From NCBI RefSeq assembly GCF_900167135.1, contig NZ_FUWZ01000001.1, forward strand, positions 1,908,336 through 1,972,335: 64,000 bases of DNA. The letters are read 5' to 3'. Shown one piece after another: positions 51,842-60,343 of the stretch. The stretch comes from Chitinophaga eiseniae (GTDB lineage: Bacteria; Bacteroidota; Bacteroidia; Chitinophagales; Chitinophagaceae). The translations under genes and the position numbers were made by a program. The notes under the pieces were generated by a model. It was not told where the DNA came from, searched no databases, and was given only the letters and a program-made list of their open reading frames with translations. The first letter of the stretch is position 1. Every line of letters begins with the position of its first letter.

Positions 51842-52383
51842 TATGCTTTTTTCTGCAACTTCTCATTCAGCAGCTGTATCATCTTTTCAAATTCCTCCGG
51901 CTGAAACCCTGAAGATTCCCAGATCACCTTGCCGTTTTCATCGAGGATCACATTCCGGGGGATGTATGCCGTTGCAAACTTCCCGAAAACATTTCTTTTC
52001 ATATCCGGGAGCAAGGGGAAGTCTACCTTTATTTTGCCTTTAAATTCATTTACCTCCGTCCAGTTATGCTCTCTGCCAAACGCCAGGAATACAAAGCGGG
52101 GATCGTCTTTATGTGCCAGCCATACTCTTTCATTCAGTGAGGGCATTTCAGCGCGACAGGGGCCGCACCAGGTGGCGAAAAAGTTAATAAAAACTATTTT
52201 TCCCCTGTAATCCGCAAAGGTGGTCGTTTTGCCGGGAGCCGTCTCAAAAGTGACGGCGGGGGCCTGGTCTCCAGGGTGTATTAAGGTGGCGGTATCGGTG
52301 GGGGAGTGCTGGCCATATGTCCATGAGGCGGAAGCGATACCGGCCATGATGAATACTAATCTGAGAATGAAATTGCGGTTCAT
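51841..52383 (-). CDS. TlpA-like thiol-disulfide oxidoreductase, exported
   Basis: 180 residues from ATG 52383, giving a signal peptide of about 24 residues (WTYGQ). The thioredoxin-like domain has the active site WCGPC (Cys73 and Cys76) and the AhpC/TSA-like strand GKIVFINFFATW. Its cis-proline lies in TAYIPRNVIL. Such proteins reduce disulfides in the periplasm, for example in cytochrome c maturation, which would suit the many haem c proteins in the window; this link is inference. Confidence 0.88.
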   Translation of the reverse strand: MNRNFILRLVFIMAGIASASWTYGQHSPTDTATLIHPGDQAPAVTFETAPGKTTTFADYRGKIVFINFFATWCGPCRAEMPSLNERVWLAHKDDPRFVFLAFGREHNWTEVNEFKGKIKVDFPLLPDMKRNVFGKFATAYIPRNVILDENGKVIWESSGFQPEEFEKMIQLLNEKLQKKA

Positions 52384-52415
52384 GTTGGGTCCGTGTTTAA
52401 AGTAGATTACGTTAA

Positions 52416-52500
52416 GTTGGTGATACAATATACTACAAATGGGGCAAGGGGCGATTTCCTGGTCTTTTATGTTGATGATACAATATGTTATAAATGGGGC
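52416..52500 (+). repeat. 30-bp degenerate direct repeat, 55-bp period
   Basis: A 30-base unit at 52416-52445 recurs at 52471-52500 with four mismatches; both contain GATACAATAT and end AAATGGGGC. They lie in the 437-base gap between the TlpA-like gene and the DUF1080 gene. A small frame crossing them (52393-52575) has no recognisable protein features. They may be paired regulatory sites or the remains of a duplication. Confidence 0.6.
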
Positions 52501-52780
52501 CTTCTTTCCGCCAGCTATCTGTCTGCATTTACCGCTGGTGTAATTTTTTATGTGCTATATCGATTTTGCAAATAAAAATTTCCATTTTGTTGTATTTTGG
52601 GAGCAGGATATCAGAAGGATGCTATTAAAAGCCATTTCTGCGTAAGGCAGGGACCCGGCTTGCGCGCGTGTTGTATATATTTTCCACGTTAGGTATATAC
52701 ACTTTGGTCAGTTTGTAATAATACCCCTTCCTATCTTTTTAAAGTTCACGTTCCGGCTATTATTTTCATTGGATGCATAT

Positions 52781-52798
52781 TGCTAAAAGCATTTAGCA
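52781..52798 (+). promoter_or_regulatory. Inverted repeat TGCTAAA-N4-TTTAGCA upstream of the DUF1080 gene
   Basis: TGCTAAAAGCATTTAGCA is a 7-bp palindrome with a 4-base centre, 22 bases before the ATG at 52821. It follows a -7-like word TATCTTTT (52732-52739) with TTTG at 52712-52715 (16-base spacing). The position, downstream of the likely start of transcription, fits a repressor operator or a short leader hairpin. Confidence 0.45.
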
Positions 52799-52820
52799 AA
52801 ACAAAAAACAAAACAGATCT

Positions 52821-54680
52821 ATGCTCAAATGGTATGAGTTCCGTCCAAAGTTGAAACAACTGGGTATTAGTCCCGGTAAGGCTTTGGTCTTCATGATGGG
52901 CGTTGGCTGCAGTCAGCAGCTGATGGCCCAGCAGGCAATTCCCCTGACCGACCTGTCAGGATTTAAACAGCCGGCTGCCAACTGGCGTATCGCCGGCGAC
53001 GTCAATGCCGACCTGCAAAAGGAAAACGCGCTGACAGCCACCAACGGCACCGGCATCCTGGTCAACCTGCCCGAGAAGGGTAAACACGGCCAGGACTTGT
53101 ATACTAACTGGCAGCATGGTGACCTGGACCTGGAACTGGACTACCTGGTGTCTTCCAAATCCAATTCCGGCATCTACCTGCAAGGCCGCTACGAGATCCA
53201 GCTACTCGACAGCTGGGGCGCGGTGACCCCCCGGCCGTCTGACAACGGCGGCATCTACGAACGTTGGGACGACCGCCGTCCGGAAGGGCAGCAGGGCTAC
53301 GACGGGCACGCGCCCCGTCAGAATGCCAGCCTGGCGCCCGGTCTGTGGCAACATATGAAAATAGCCTTTCAGGCGCCCCGCTTCGATGCTGCGGGCAACA
53401 AAATTGCCAATGCCGTTATCCTTAAAATAGAACTCAATGGCGTTACCATCCAGGAAAACGTGGTACTGTCCGGACCTACCCGCGGCGGAATGGAAAACAA
53501 CGAAGTGGCGGAAGGACCGCTGCGCATCCAGGGAGATCATGGCACTGTGGCTTTCCGTAATATCAAAGCCCAGTCCTACAACGCACCCAAACCGGAACTG
53601 AAAGCTATACAATACGCTATTTATAAAGGCTCCTTCCGGCAACTACCGGATTTTAAAACGCTCAAACCGGTAACCACCGGGGAGGCAGCGCAGCTGACAT
53701 CCAATCTCCCCGGTCTGCCGGACAATGAATTCCTGGTACGCTACACGGCTATGCTGGACGTGAAAGCCGCCGGCACGTACGATTTTAATCTGCATACCTC
53801 CGGTGGCGGGGGACAGCTCAAAGTCAACGGTCAGCCGCTCAGCGGCTCCCGCAACCGCGATGCGAGAGGCGGCATCACCCTGCAACCCGGCAGCTACCCG
53901 GTGGAAGTGCTGTATGCCAAAAATGTGGACTGGGCGAAACCTTCCCTGACCCTGAGCGTGCGTTCCGCCGCCGTGCGTGAGTTCGTGCTCAGCGATCTGA
54001 ATGTACCCGCCGATGATCCCACAGACCCTATCCTGGTTGCGGCTACTGAAAACACCGTACTGCGGAGTTTCATGGACCTGCGAGGCGGTGCGCGCGTAGT
54101 ACACGCCGTTTCTGTAGGCAGCCCGGTCAAAGTACACTACACCTACGATATGGACCATGCGGCGCCGGTGCAGGCCTGGCGTGGTGAGTTCCTGAACACC
54201 ACCCCCATGTGGCATGATCGCGGCGATGGCTCCTCCCGCCCGATGGGCATGGTGCGGATACTGGACAATAAACCGGCGATGTCGCTGGCTCGTCTTGCCT
54301 CCGCTGAAGCAGCATGGCCTTCGGATACGGCCGGCACGGCTTACCGCCCTAAAGGATACGACCTCGATCCTGAAGGTCTGCCTTCTTTCCGGTTCGATAT
54401 TTATGGCGCTGCGGTGACCGACACCTTCCGCGTATTGCCTGGTAATACAGGACTGCACCGCAACCTGCAGGTGGCGGATACCCAGGATGGTCTCTATGCC
54501 CGTATAGCCGTAGCCGATAGTATTTCCCAGCTGGCGGATGGTACTTATATGATAGGGGACAAAGCCTGGTATGTGAAAATGGACAATAACGGCGCGAAAC
54601 CCGTTATCCGCCGTCAACAGGGAAAAATGGAACTGATCGTACCAGTAAAAACAGCCATCGGCTATGCCATTATCTTCTAA
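52821..54680 (+). CDS. DUF1080 (3-keto-disaccharide hydrolase-type) protein with PA14-like domain
   Basis: 619 residues. The N-terminus carries a long export signal ending near LMAQQA. A DUF1080 jelly roll (PF06439) covers about 40-255: LELDYLVSSKSNSGIYLQGR, YEIQLLDSWG, NGGIYERW and GPLRIQGDHGTVAFRNIK are typical. A PA14-like carbohydrate-binding domain follows at about 265-395 (YKGSFRQLPDF, FNLHTSGGGGQLKVNG, VEVLYAKN). The last 220 residues are beta-rich and unassigned. DUF1080 members include hydrolases of 3-keto-glycosides. It is paired with the propeller-cytochrome gene 22 bases downstream, which could accept electrons from sugar oxidation. Confidence 0.83.
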   Translation: MLKWYEFRPKLKQLGISPGKALVFMMGVGCSQQLMAQQAIPLTDLSGFKQPAANWRIAGDVNADLQKENALTATNGTGILVNLPEKGKHGQDLYTNWQHGDLDLELDYLVSSKSNSGIYLQGRYEIQLLDSWGAVTPRPSDNGGIYERWDDRRPEGQQGYDGHAPRQNASLAPGLWQHMKIAFQAPRFDAAGNKIANAVILKIELNGVTIQENVVLSGPTRGGMENNEVAEGPLRIQGDHGTVAFRNIKAQSYNAPKPELKAIQYAIYKGSFRQLPDFKTLKPVTTGEAAQLTSNLPGLPDNEFLVRYTAMLDVKAAGTYDFNLHTSGGGGQLKVNGQPLSGSRNRDARGGITLQPGSYPVEVLYAKNVDWAKPSLTLSVRSAAVREFVLSDLNVPADDPTDPILVAATENTVLRSFMDLRGGARVVHAVSVGSPVKVHYTYDMDHAAPVQAWRGEFLNTTPMWHDRGDGSSRPMGMVRILDNKPAMSLARLASAEAAWPSDTAGTAYRPKGYDLDPEGLPSFRFDIYGAAVTDTFRVLPGNTGLHRNLQVADTQDGLYARIAVADSISQLADGTYMIGDKAWYVKMDNNGAKPVIRRQQGKMELIVPVKTAIGYAIIF

Positions 54681-54702
54681 GCAGAAACACGCACGAGAAA
54701 TT

Positions 54703-56634
54703 ATGAAACTGACTTATAAAAGATTAACTGCCGGGATAGCAGCCGGTATGTTGATGATGACAACTGCTATTCAACCGGCGCTGGCGCAGGAATCGCCCAA
54801 AGAGGAGGACTTCTTCCGCATTGCGCGTATCAGCTCGCCGGAGGGCACCCTGCTGGAAGTAGGAGGCCTGTGTACGCTGCCCAACGGCGACCTGGGCATC
54901 GCCACCCGCCGCGGTGATATCTTCATCGTGGAAAATCCGACCAGCCGCCAGCCATACTTCCGCAAAGTGGCCTCCGGCCTCCATGAAGTACTGGGCCTCG
55001 TCTGGAAAGACGGCTCCCTCTACTGCGCACAACGCGGAGAACTGACCAAACTGACCGATACCAATATGGACGGTAAGATTGACCGCTTTGAAACCGTATA
55101 TTCCTGGCCGTTATCCGGTCACTATCACGAATATAGCTTCGGGCCTGTAGTGGCGCCGGACGGCTCTTTCTTCGTTTCAGGCAACGTAGCCTTCGGCGAC
55201 GAAGAATGGTGGCGTGGCGAAAGCCGCGTTCCCTGGCGCGGCTGGATGATGCATATCAGTGCCGATGGTAAAATGGAACCCTGGGCAACCGGCTTCCGCT
55301 CTCCCTGCGGCCTCGGCATCATCGACGGTGAACTGTTTTACACCGAAAACCAGGGCGACTGGATGGGTTCCGGCGCACTGGTGCATGTGAAAAAAGGCAG
55401 CTTCGTAGGACATCCTGCAGGTCTGCGCTGGAGCAACCTGCCTAACTCACCGGTGAAACTGACGACCGAACAACTGTACAGCAAAGTAGATCCCCGCTTC
55501 CGCAGAGATGCCAACAACCGCGCTATCAAACCGGAAAACGTGGAAAACGAAAAGTTCGTGACGCTGTTCGATATGAAACAATACTTCCCTGAAGTACAGC
55601 TGCCGGCAGTATGGTTGCCGCATGGCGTACTGGGGATCTCCAACGCACAGGTGCTGCCCATCCCGGAAGGCGTGTTCGGACCTTTCGCCAAACAGGTACT
55701 GGTGGGAGATCAGGGACAGAGCAAAATCATGCGTGTATATCTTGAAAAAGTAAACGGAGAATACCAGGGAGCAGCCTGGGATTTCCGAAGCGGTTTCCAG
55801 TCCGGCGTACTGCGTCTGGCATGGGCTAAAGACGGTTCGCTCTTTGTCGGTGAAACTAACCGTGGCTGGGGTTCTGCAGGTGATGCTAACCAGGGCCTGC
55901 AACGATTGGTGTGGAACAACCGGGTGCCTTTCGAAATGAGAACGGTGAGTGCAAGACCAGATGGCTTCGAGATTACCTTCACCCAACCGGTGGATAAAAA
56001 ATATGCGGAAGACCTGGCATCTTACCAGGTGGAAAGCTTTATCTACAAGTATCACCCGGTGTATGGAAGTCCGACCGTGAATACGGAAAAACTGACCGTA
56101 AAAGGTGTGAAAGTAGCGGCCGACGGCATGAGTGCGCGCATTATTGTAAGTGGCTTACGTCGTTACTATATTCATAAGGTATCGCTCACGGGCATACGTT
56201 CCCGGGAAGGGTCTTATTCACTGGTGCATCCGGACGTGTATTACACGATGAACAATATTCCGGAAGGTACATCACTGGCCATGTCGGAAGTAAGTACTAA
56301 GAATTCCGCCAAAGCGCCGGTAGCTGAACCGAAAACGCCTGCTAAAACCGCGACTGCCAAAGCAGAGGTGACCAAAGTGCCTACGCTCGCACAGATACAG
56401 CCACTGCTAAATAAATATACCTGCTCTGCCTGCCATAATGCAGAAAAGAAACAGGTTGGACCAGGCTTTAAGGAAGTAGCTAAAAAGAATTATTCCGTTG
56501 CCAAAATTCTGGCGCTGATTAAAAATCCCAAACCGGAGAACTGGCCGGGCTATGCTACGCCGATGCCACCGTTCCCACAGGTACCACAGGCAGACGCAAC
56601 TAAGATCGCGCTGTGGATCAACTCCCTGAAATAA
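54703..56634 (+). CDS. Propeller-domain protein with C-terminal cytochrome c
   Basis: 643 residues from ATG 54703, giving a signal peptide of about 30 residues (IQPALAQE). The first 410 residues are a six-bladed-propeller-like domain as in PVC-type dehydrogenases (VGGLCTLPNGDLGIATRRGD, GFRSPCGLGIIDGELFYTEN, WLPHGVLGISNAQVLP, LVGDQGQSKI). A beta-sandwich and an Ala/Lys/Thr linker follow. The C-terminal cytochrome c has CSACH at 574-578 and a distal methionine in TPMPPFPQV. It probably oxidises or binds a sugar and passes electrons to the respiratory chain. It is in one operon with the DUF1080 gene. Confidence 0.85.
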   Translation: MKLTYKRLTAGIAAGMLMMTTAIQPALAQESPKEEDFFRIARISSPEGTLLEVGGLCTLPNGDLGIATRRGDIFIVENPTSRQPYFRKVASGLHEVLGLVWKDGSLYCAQRGELTKLTDTNMDGKIDRFETVYSWPLSGHYHEYSFGPVVAPDGSFFVSGNVAFGDEEWWRGESRVPWRGWMMHISADGKMEPWATGFRSPCGLGIIDGELFYTENQGDWMGSGALVHVKKGSFVGHPAGLRWSNLPNSPVKLTTEQLYSKVDPRFRRDANNRAIKPENVENEKFVTLFDMKQYFPEVQLPAVWLPHGVLGISNAQVLPIPEGVFGPFAKQVLVGDQGQSKIMRVYLEKVNGEYQGAAWDFRSGFQSGVLRLAWAKDGSLFVGETNRGWGSAGDANQGLQRLVWNNRVPFEMRTVSARPDGFEITFTQPVDKKYAEDLASYQVESFIYKYHPVYGSPTVNTEKLTVKGVKVAADGMSARIIVSGLRRYYIHKVSLTGIRSREGSYSLVHPDVYYTMNNIPEGTSLAMSEVSTKNSAKAPVAEPKTPAKTATAKAEVTKVPTLAQIQPLLNKYTCSACHNAEKKQVGPGFKEVAKKNYSVAKILALIKNPKPENWPGYATPMPPFPQVPQADATKIALWINSLK

Positions 56635-56640
56635 TTTGGG

Positions 56641-56732
56641 AATTTTCGGATTTTGGAATTTAGGTATTGATGACTTTTCGGAGTCATTATCTCACAAATA
56701 CCCAAATACCCAAATTCCAAAATCCGAAAATT
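56641..56732. repeat. Long A+T-rich inverted repeat with nested hairpin
   Basis: 21-bp perfect arms (56641-56661 and 56712-56732, beginning AATTTTCGGATTTTGG) extended by six further pairs (GGTATT / AATACC) after one mismatch. Inside is a smaller hairpin ATGACT / AGTCAT at 56670-56687. It fills the gap between the cytochrome gene (+) and the M24 peptidase gene (-), so a bidirectional stop signal is plausible. There is no G+C-rich stem of the usual kind. Confidence 0.85.
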
Positions 56733-56741
56733 TATTAATGA

Positions 56742-57998
56742 TTACCGGTTCATCAGGTCCTCAATTTCTTCCGCTTCTTTCGGGATCGTCTTCATCAGGT
56801 CTTCATACCCGTTTTCGGTAACCAGCAGGTCATTTTCAATTCTCACCCCGATACATTCTTCTTCATTGTAAATACCCGGTTCATTGGTGATGACGGCGCC
56901 TGCCGGCATCGGTTCGTCATGATATCCCGTGTCGTGAAGGTCCAGTCCGAGGAAATGCGATACGTTGTGATAACAGTGTTTGTTGAGATAATGCTGTGCG
57001 CCATGTTTGCTGATATCGGCGGTGGTGCAGAGGCCCAGTCCTACCAATTCTTCCAGCAGCAGGTTGTTGGAGATCTTCCAGAGATCTTTTATGAGGATGC
57101 CTGCTTTTACCGATTGTGCCACCTGTTTGTGTACCCGCAATACCGCATTATAGTAGGCTCTCTGCCGCGGCGTAAAACGGCCGTTCAACGGGAAGCTCCG
57201 GGTGAGGTCGGCGTTGTAGTACTGGTGCCGTGCAGCAGCGTCGATCAGTACCAGTTCACCGTCCTTGCCGACGCTTTCATTGGCGCGGAGGTGCAGGATA
57301 CAGGCGTCTGCGCCGAATGCCACGATGGGTTCGTAAGCCCAGGTGGCATTATGTTGCATGTATTCGTGGATCATCTCCGCGGCGACCTGCATCCCGGTTT
57401 GTCCGGGGCGGATGGTTTGCAGTACGCGGCGGAAGCCTTTTTCAGTGATCTCGCAGGCTTTGCGCAGGAGCGCTATTTCATCCGGTGTTTTAGCGTTGCG
57501 TTGCCTGGCGAGGATAGGGTAGAGGCGTTCGTAACGATGCAGTGGATAAAGTTGTTTGCAGGCGAGCAGCAGCCGGTCTTCCCGCGTTTGTGTTTCATTT
57601 TCCGAGCGGGCGTGTTCGTTGGTGTGCAGGTAGATGGTGCTGCAGAGCGGCAGCACTCTTTTCATGACGGCCCAGTATTCATCGGTATAGAAAACAGTGC
57701 GGATACCGGAAATTTCCGAAGCGGTGTTTTTATCGGCTCTTCTGCCGAGCCATTTCACAAACAGCTGGTCTACCCGTTTGATGAACAGTATTTCCCTTAA
57801 GGCAGGATCGGGGTGGCCGGGGAAGAGCGCCAGCATGGCATCTTCTTCGGGCAGGCCCGTCAGGTAATAGACGTTCACGTTAGGGTAGTAGGGCATCGTT
57901 CCGTCGGCATTGGTGGGCATGATGTCGTTGGCGCTGAGGAGAGCGGCGGCACCGGCAGGCAGTTGCCGGACGAGCCGTTGACGGTGTTCTGAAAACAT
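56742..57998 (-). CDS. Xaa-Pro aminopeptidase (M24B family)
   Basis: 418 residues, cytoplasmic. The N-terminal aminopeptidase P domain covers about 1-140 (PYYPNVNVYYLTGLPEEDAM). The pita-bread catalytic domain follows, with metal ligands Asp253 (LIDAAAR), Asp264 (NADLTRS), His348 (HFLGLDLHD), Glu373 (TNEPGIY) and Glu388 (RIENDLLV). The usual DxGA box reads DAAA, a mild deviation also seen in relatives. It removes the first residue from peptides with proline in second place. Single gene. Confidence 0.9.
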   Translation of the reverse strand: MFSEHRQRLVRQLPAGAAALLSANDIMPTNADGTMPYYPNVNVYYLTGLPEEDAMLALFPGHPDPALREILFIKRVDQLFVKWLGRRADKNTASEISGIRTVFYTDEYWAVMKRVLPLCSTIYLHTNEHARSENETQTREDRLLLACKQLYPLHRYERLYPILARQRNAKTPDEIALLRKACEITEKGFRRVLQTIRPGQTGMQVAAEMIHEYMQHNATWAYEPIVAFGADACILHLRANESVGKDGELVLIDAAARHQYYNADLTRSFPLNGRFTPRQRAYYNAVLRVHKQVAQSVKAGILIKDLWKISNNLLLEELVGLGLCTTADISKHGAQHYLNKHCYHNVSHFLGLDLHDTGYHDEPMPAGAVITNEPGIYNEEECIGVRIENDLLVTENGYEDLMKTIPKEAEEIEDLMNR

Positions 57999-58074
57999 AA
58001 GCGTGACTTTAATTTGGTGAAGTCACAAACATAGCGGGAGGGTAGGGAATAAGTGGTGTAAAAAAGCGACAGTT

Positions 58075-58872
58075 TCAGGCGGACCATCTGGTCCAATCCT
58101 TCCGGAAATGGGAGAAGTCATGGTAGCCCAGTTCTTCCCAGTCGGCCTTATAACCATGCAGGATGTATTGGGCGGCGGCGTGCCGGAAGCGCAGGATGGC
58201 CAGGCATTTTTTAGGGCTGATGTTCAGCGAATCGGTAAAGTATCTTTCGAGAGTACGGGGCGACACATACAGCAGGCCTGCCAGTTTTTTCAGCTGGAAG
58301 CCTGACTGCTGCAGGGCAGGGCCGTTGAGGGATTGCAGCACATAATCAAACCGGCGGTGGTCCTGCATGGTGACGGTCTGGCGGCGCAGGAACTTTTCCA
58401 GCAGCGTTTTGATGGCCTGCATGTCGGGCGCTTCATACACGGCGGCTTCCAGCGCAGGCATCTGTGTCATCACATCGCAGGCCGACAGTGTTTGCCGTTG
58501 CATGTCAGCGCCTTTTACATGGAAGAGGTAGTTGAGACTGGCGGGTTTGAACTTGATGCCCACCAGGAAGTTGTTCGGGTAATGGCGGTAGGTGACAGGG
58601 GTGGTTTGGTATCCTATTAACTCGCTGTGATGGCTGGAATGCAGTAGTTGGCCTTTTGCATTGCAGATATCGAAAGGAACACCCATGTTCAGCACGAGCG
58701 AAGCGTTCATGTTGGCGAGCAGCAGTTCCCGGAATTCTTCATGCAGCGGCAGCGGCCTGCGGAGGTCCAGCAGCCAGTAATACACCACATACGGCTCCAG
58801 GTCCGGCGAGGGACTGATATAACGGTACTGGCCGTTGAAATATTCCTGGTTGATGAATTCGATTGCCTGCAT
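58075..58872 (-). CDS. AraC-family regulator with DUF6597-type N-terminus
   Basis: 265 residues. The N-terminal 150 residues follow the DUF6597 pattern (YRYISPSPDLEPYVVYYWLL, NNFLVGIKFKPASLNYLF). The C-terminal HTH region is at about 185-262, with FQLKKLAGLLYVSPRTLERY in the first helix-turn-helix. The second HTH (LEELGYHDFSHF region) is shortened and the chain ends 5 residues after DWTRW. The target genes are not obvious; no divergent partner is close. Confidence 0.85.
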   Translation of the reverse strand: MQAIEFINQEYFNGQYRYISPSPDLEPYVVYYWLLDLRRPLPLHEEFRELLLANMNASLVLNMGVPFDICNAKGQLLHSSHHSELIGYQTTPVTYRHYPNNFLVGIKFKPASLNYLFHVKGADMQRQTLSACDVMTQMPALEAAVYEAPDMQAIKTLLEKFLRRQTVTMQDHRRFDYVLQSLNGPALQQSGFQLKKLAGLLYVSPRTLERYFTDSLNISPKKCLAILRFRHAAAQYILHGYKADWEELGYHDFSHFRKDWTRWSA

Positions 58873-59148
58873 AACAGGGCGCTAATTTACGGATATTGAA
58901 GGTGCGATTTGATCAACTCCTGAACATTTTAATCGCATGTTCTGTTAAATAGTTACCTGTGAAAATCCGGATCGGGGCGTACATGATCACCGCAGTAACG
59001 CCTTGCCTTTCCCCCGGCTTTCATAAAAAAAATTACCGGCATACATAGGATGCCGGGTGGGCTTGCTGTACTATAAACTATAAAATATCATTTAAAGATA
59101 ACGGTTGATAAACAGGTACAACATCTTGCAATTTGTTGAGATGTGCTG
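58873..59148 (+). ncRNA. Possible small RNA region ending at a plus-strand terminator
   Basis: This 276-base gap contains no credible coding frame (the longest plus-strand ATG frame is about 20 codons). A plus-strand terminator at 59149-59186 has no plus-strand gene before it, which suggests a transcript from within the gap. Two local hairpins are present: CCGGCAT / ATGCCGG near 59036-59055 and ACATCT / AGATGT near 59120-59145. No standard promoter is evident, and start and strand are inferred only from the terminator. Confidence 0.3.
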
Positions 59149-59186
59149 GGGCGGGCTTATATCTTGACAACGCCCGCCCTTTTTTA
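59149..59186 (+). terminator. Plus-strand terminator without an obvious upstream gene
   Basis: GGGCGGGC (59149-59156) pairs with GCCCGCCC (59172-59179), followed by TTTTTT. The polarity of the T-run is plus. On the minus strand the stem is followed by CAGCAC, so it does not suit the gene at 59190-59672. Confidence 0.7.
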
Positions 59187-59189
59187 TGT

Positions 59190-59672
59190 TCAGGATGCGC
59201 TTTTATTATATTGATAGTATTTCCCGGCCATCAGTCCCATCGGTAAGCCAATAGCCACCATGAGGATACACATGCCCACCAGTACGTTGACCAGATGGAA
59301 CGGTCCTTTGGGAATGTTGGTCAGCGGTAATATCAGCAGGTTCATCACCAGCCAGACGAAGATGCCGTATACCAGTCCGGATACCGATGGTATCTTCCGC
59401 ATTTCCGGTATGCGGGGATACAGGAAGAAGAACAATAACGTGAATCCCAATGAGACCGTATAGTGGAACAGCACGCCCCACCAGACCATAGCAGGGTTGC
59501 CGCTGAACGCTTCCCTGCCGAATACGCCGCTCGCGACGAATAACAGCACGTTGACAAAACTTTTGCCCGTTACCAGTACAAACTGCAAACAGGCGGAGAA
59601 CAGATCGAGGGTACCGGCTATTAGCCAGGTGAGGAAGATAATGCCGACAGGAAAAGCGCGAGTGTTAGCCAT
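59190..59672 (-). CDS. Four-TM membrane protein of unknown function
   Basis: 160 residues with four hydrophobic helices at about 10-34, 62-85, 97-117 and 127-150. GLVYGIFVWLVMNLLILPLT and MVAIGLPMGLMAGKYY recall the YagU/DUF1440-like membrane proteins, but the resemblance is weak. The C-terminus is short and basic. Divergent from the TetR gene with a 671-base gap that holds a minisatellite. Confidence 0.68.
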   Translation of the reverse strand: MANTRAFPVGIIFLTWLIAGTLDLFSACLQFVLVTGKSFVNVLLFVASGVFGREAFSGNPAMVWWGVLFHYTVSLGFTLLFFFLYPRIPEMRKIPSVSGLVYGIFVWLVMNLLILPLTNIPKGPFHLVNVLVGMCILMVAIGLPMGLMAGKYYQYNKSAS

Positions 59673-59800
59673 AGTGTTTTAAGAGATGTAGCGATGAAAG
59701 AAATGATATCTTTAAATTATAAAATTTCTTTATGAAAAACTAAAGGAAATTTTGCGGTTTTTCCACGCCTGCCCTCATCATCGTCCCACACAACGGTTTC

Positions 59801-60135
59801 CCGCCACCAGCCTCGCCAATCGTTACCACTACGCCCTGACAGGCCCCCGCCACCAGCCTCGCCAATCGTTACCACTACGCCCTGACAGGCCCCCGCCACC
59901 AGCCTCGCCAATCGTTACCACCACACCCTGACAGGCCCCGCCACCAGCCTTCGCCAATCGTTACCACCACGCCCTGACAGGCCCCCGCCACCAGCCTTCG
60001 CCAATCGTTACCACTACGCCCTGACAGGCCCCCGCCACCAGCCTTCGCCAATCGTTACCACCACGCCCTGACAGGCCCCCGCCCTCGCCACTCATTACCA
60101 CCAAACCCTAACACCCCGGTCACCAGCCCTCGCAA
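59801..60135. repeat. 46-47-bp minisatellite, about six good copies plus decayed ends
   Basis: Units start at 59801, 59847, 59893, 59938, 59985, 60032 and 60079 (each CCGCCACCAGCC..., the last degenerate). The period shifts from 46 to 47 when CCTCGCC becomes CCTTCGCC, and is 45 once through a lost C. The last unit and the partial CACCAGCCCTCGC at about 60122 are decayed. The strand is strongly C-rich. There are no unique spacers and no cas genes, so it is not a CRISPR. It separates the divergent promoters of the membrane-protein and TetR genes; a short minus-strand frame across it looks spurious. Confidence 0.93.
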
Positions 60136-60284
60136 AATTTGTGTCAGTAATACAATATTCCCTTATTTTGTCACCGTTTTCCTCCCTAACCTTAAAATCT
60201 CCTTAAAATTATTTTATAAATAAATAATTATCATCTATTTAAAAGTTAAGAAAATAAAAATTTAAATAAACGTTTAAATAAACG

Positions 60285-60315
60285 CTTGTTTAAATTAAAC
60301 GTTTGTTTAACTTTG
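60285..60315 (+). promoter_or_regulatory. Promoter and probable TetR operator of the efflux operon
   Basis: The -7 element TAACTTTG (60308-60315) matches TAnnTTTG exactly and lies 19 bases after CTTG (60285-60288), one base off the -33 word TTTG. Between them is the palindrome GTTTAA-A-TTAAAC (60288-60300), and a second palindrome TAAACGTTTA is at 60267-60276. This is a typical place for self-repression by the TetR protein encoded 28 bases downstream. The surrounding 60140-60300 is very A+T-rich. Confidence 0.65.
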
Positions 60316-60343
60316 CTTCGTCAAAAATTCAATAAAAGGGAAC

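Noticed and set aside
52393..52575. 60-codon frame in the gap before the DUF1080 gene
   Set aside because: Composition is unlike neighbouring proteins, the two 30-bp repeats cross it out of frame, and there is no start context or domain.
59801..60135. 46-47-bp repeat considered as a CRISPR array or coding repeat
   Set aside because: There are no spacers. The period changes between 45, 46 and 47 break any frame, so a repeat protein is also unlikely; the short minus-strand frame 59717-59911 is spurious.
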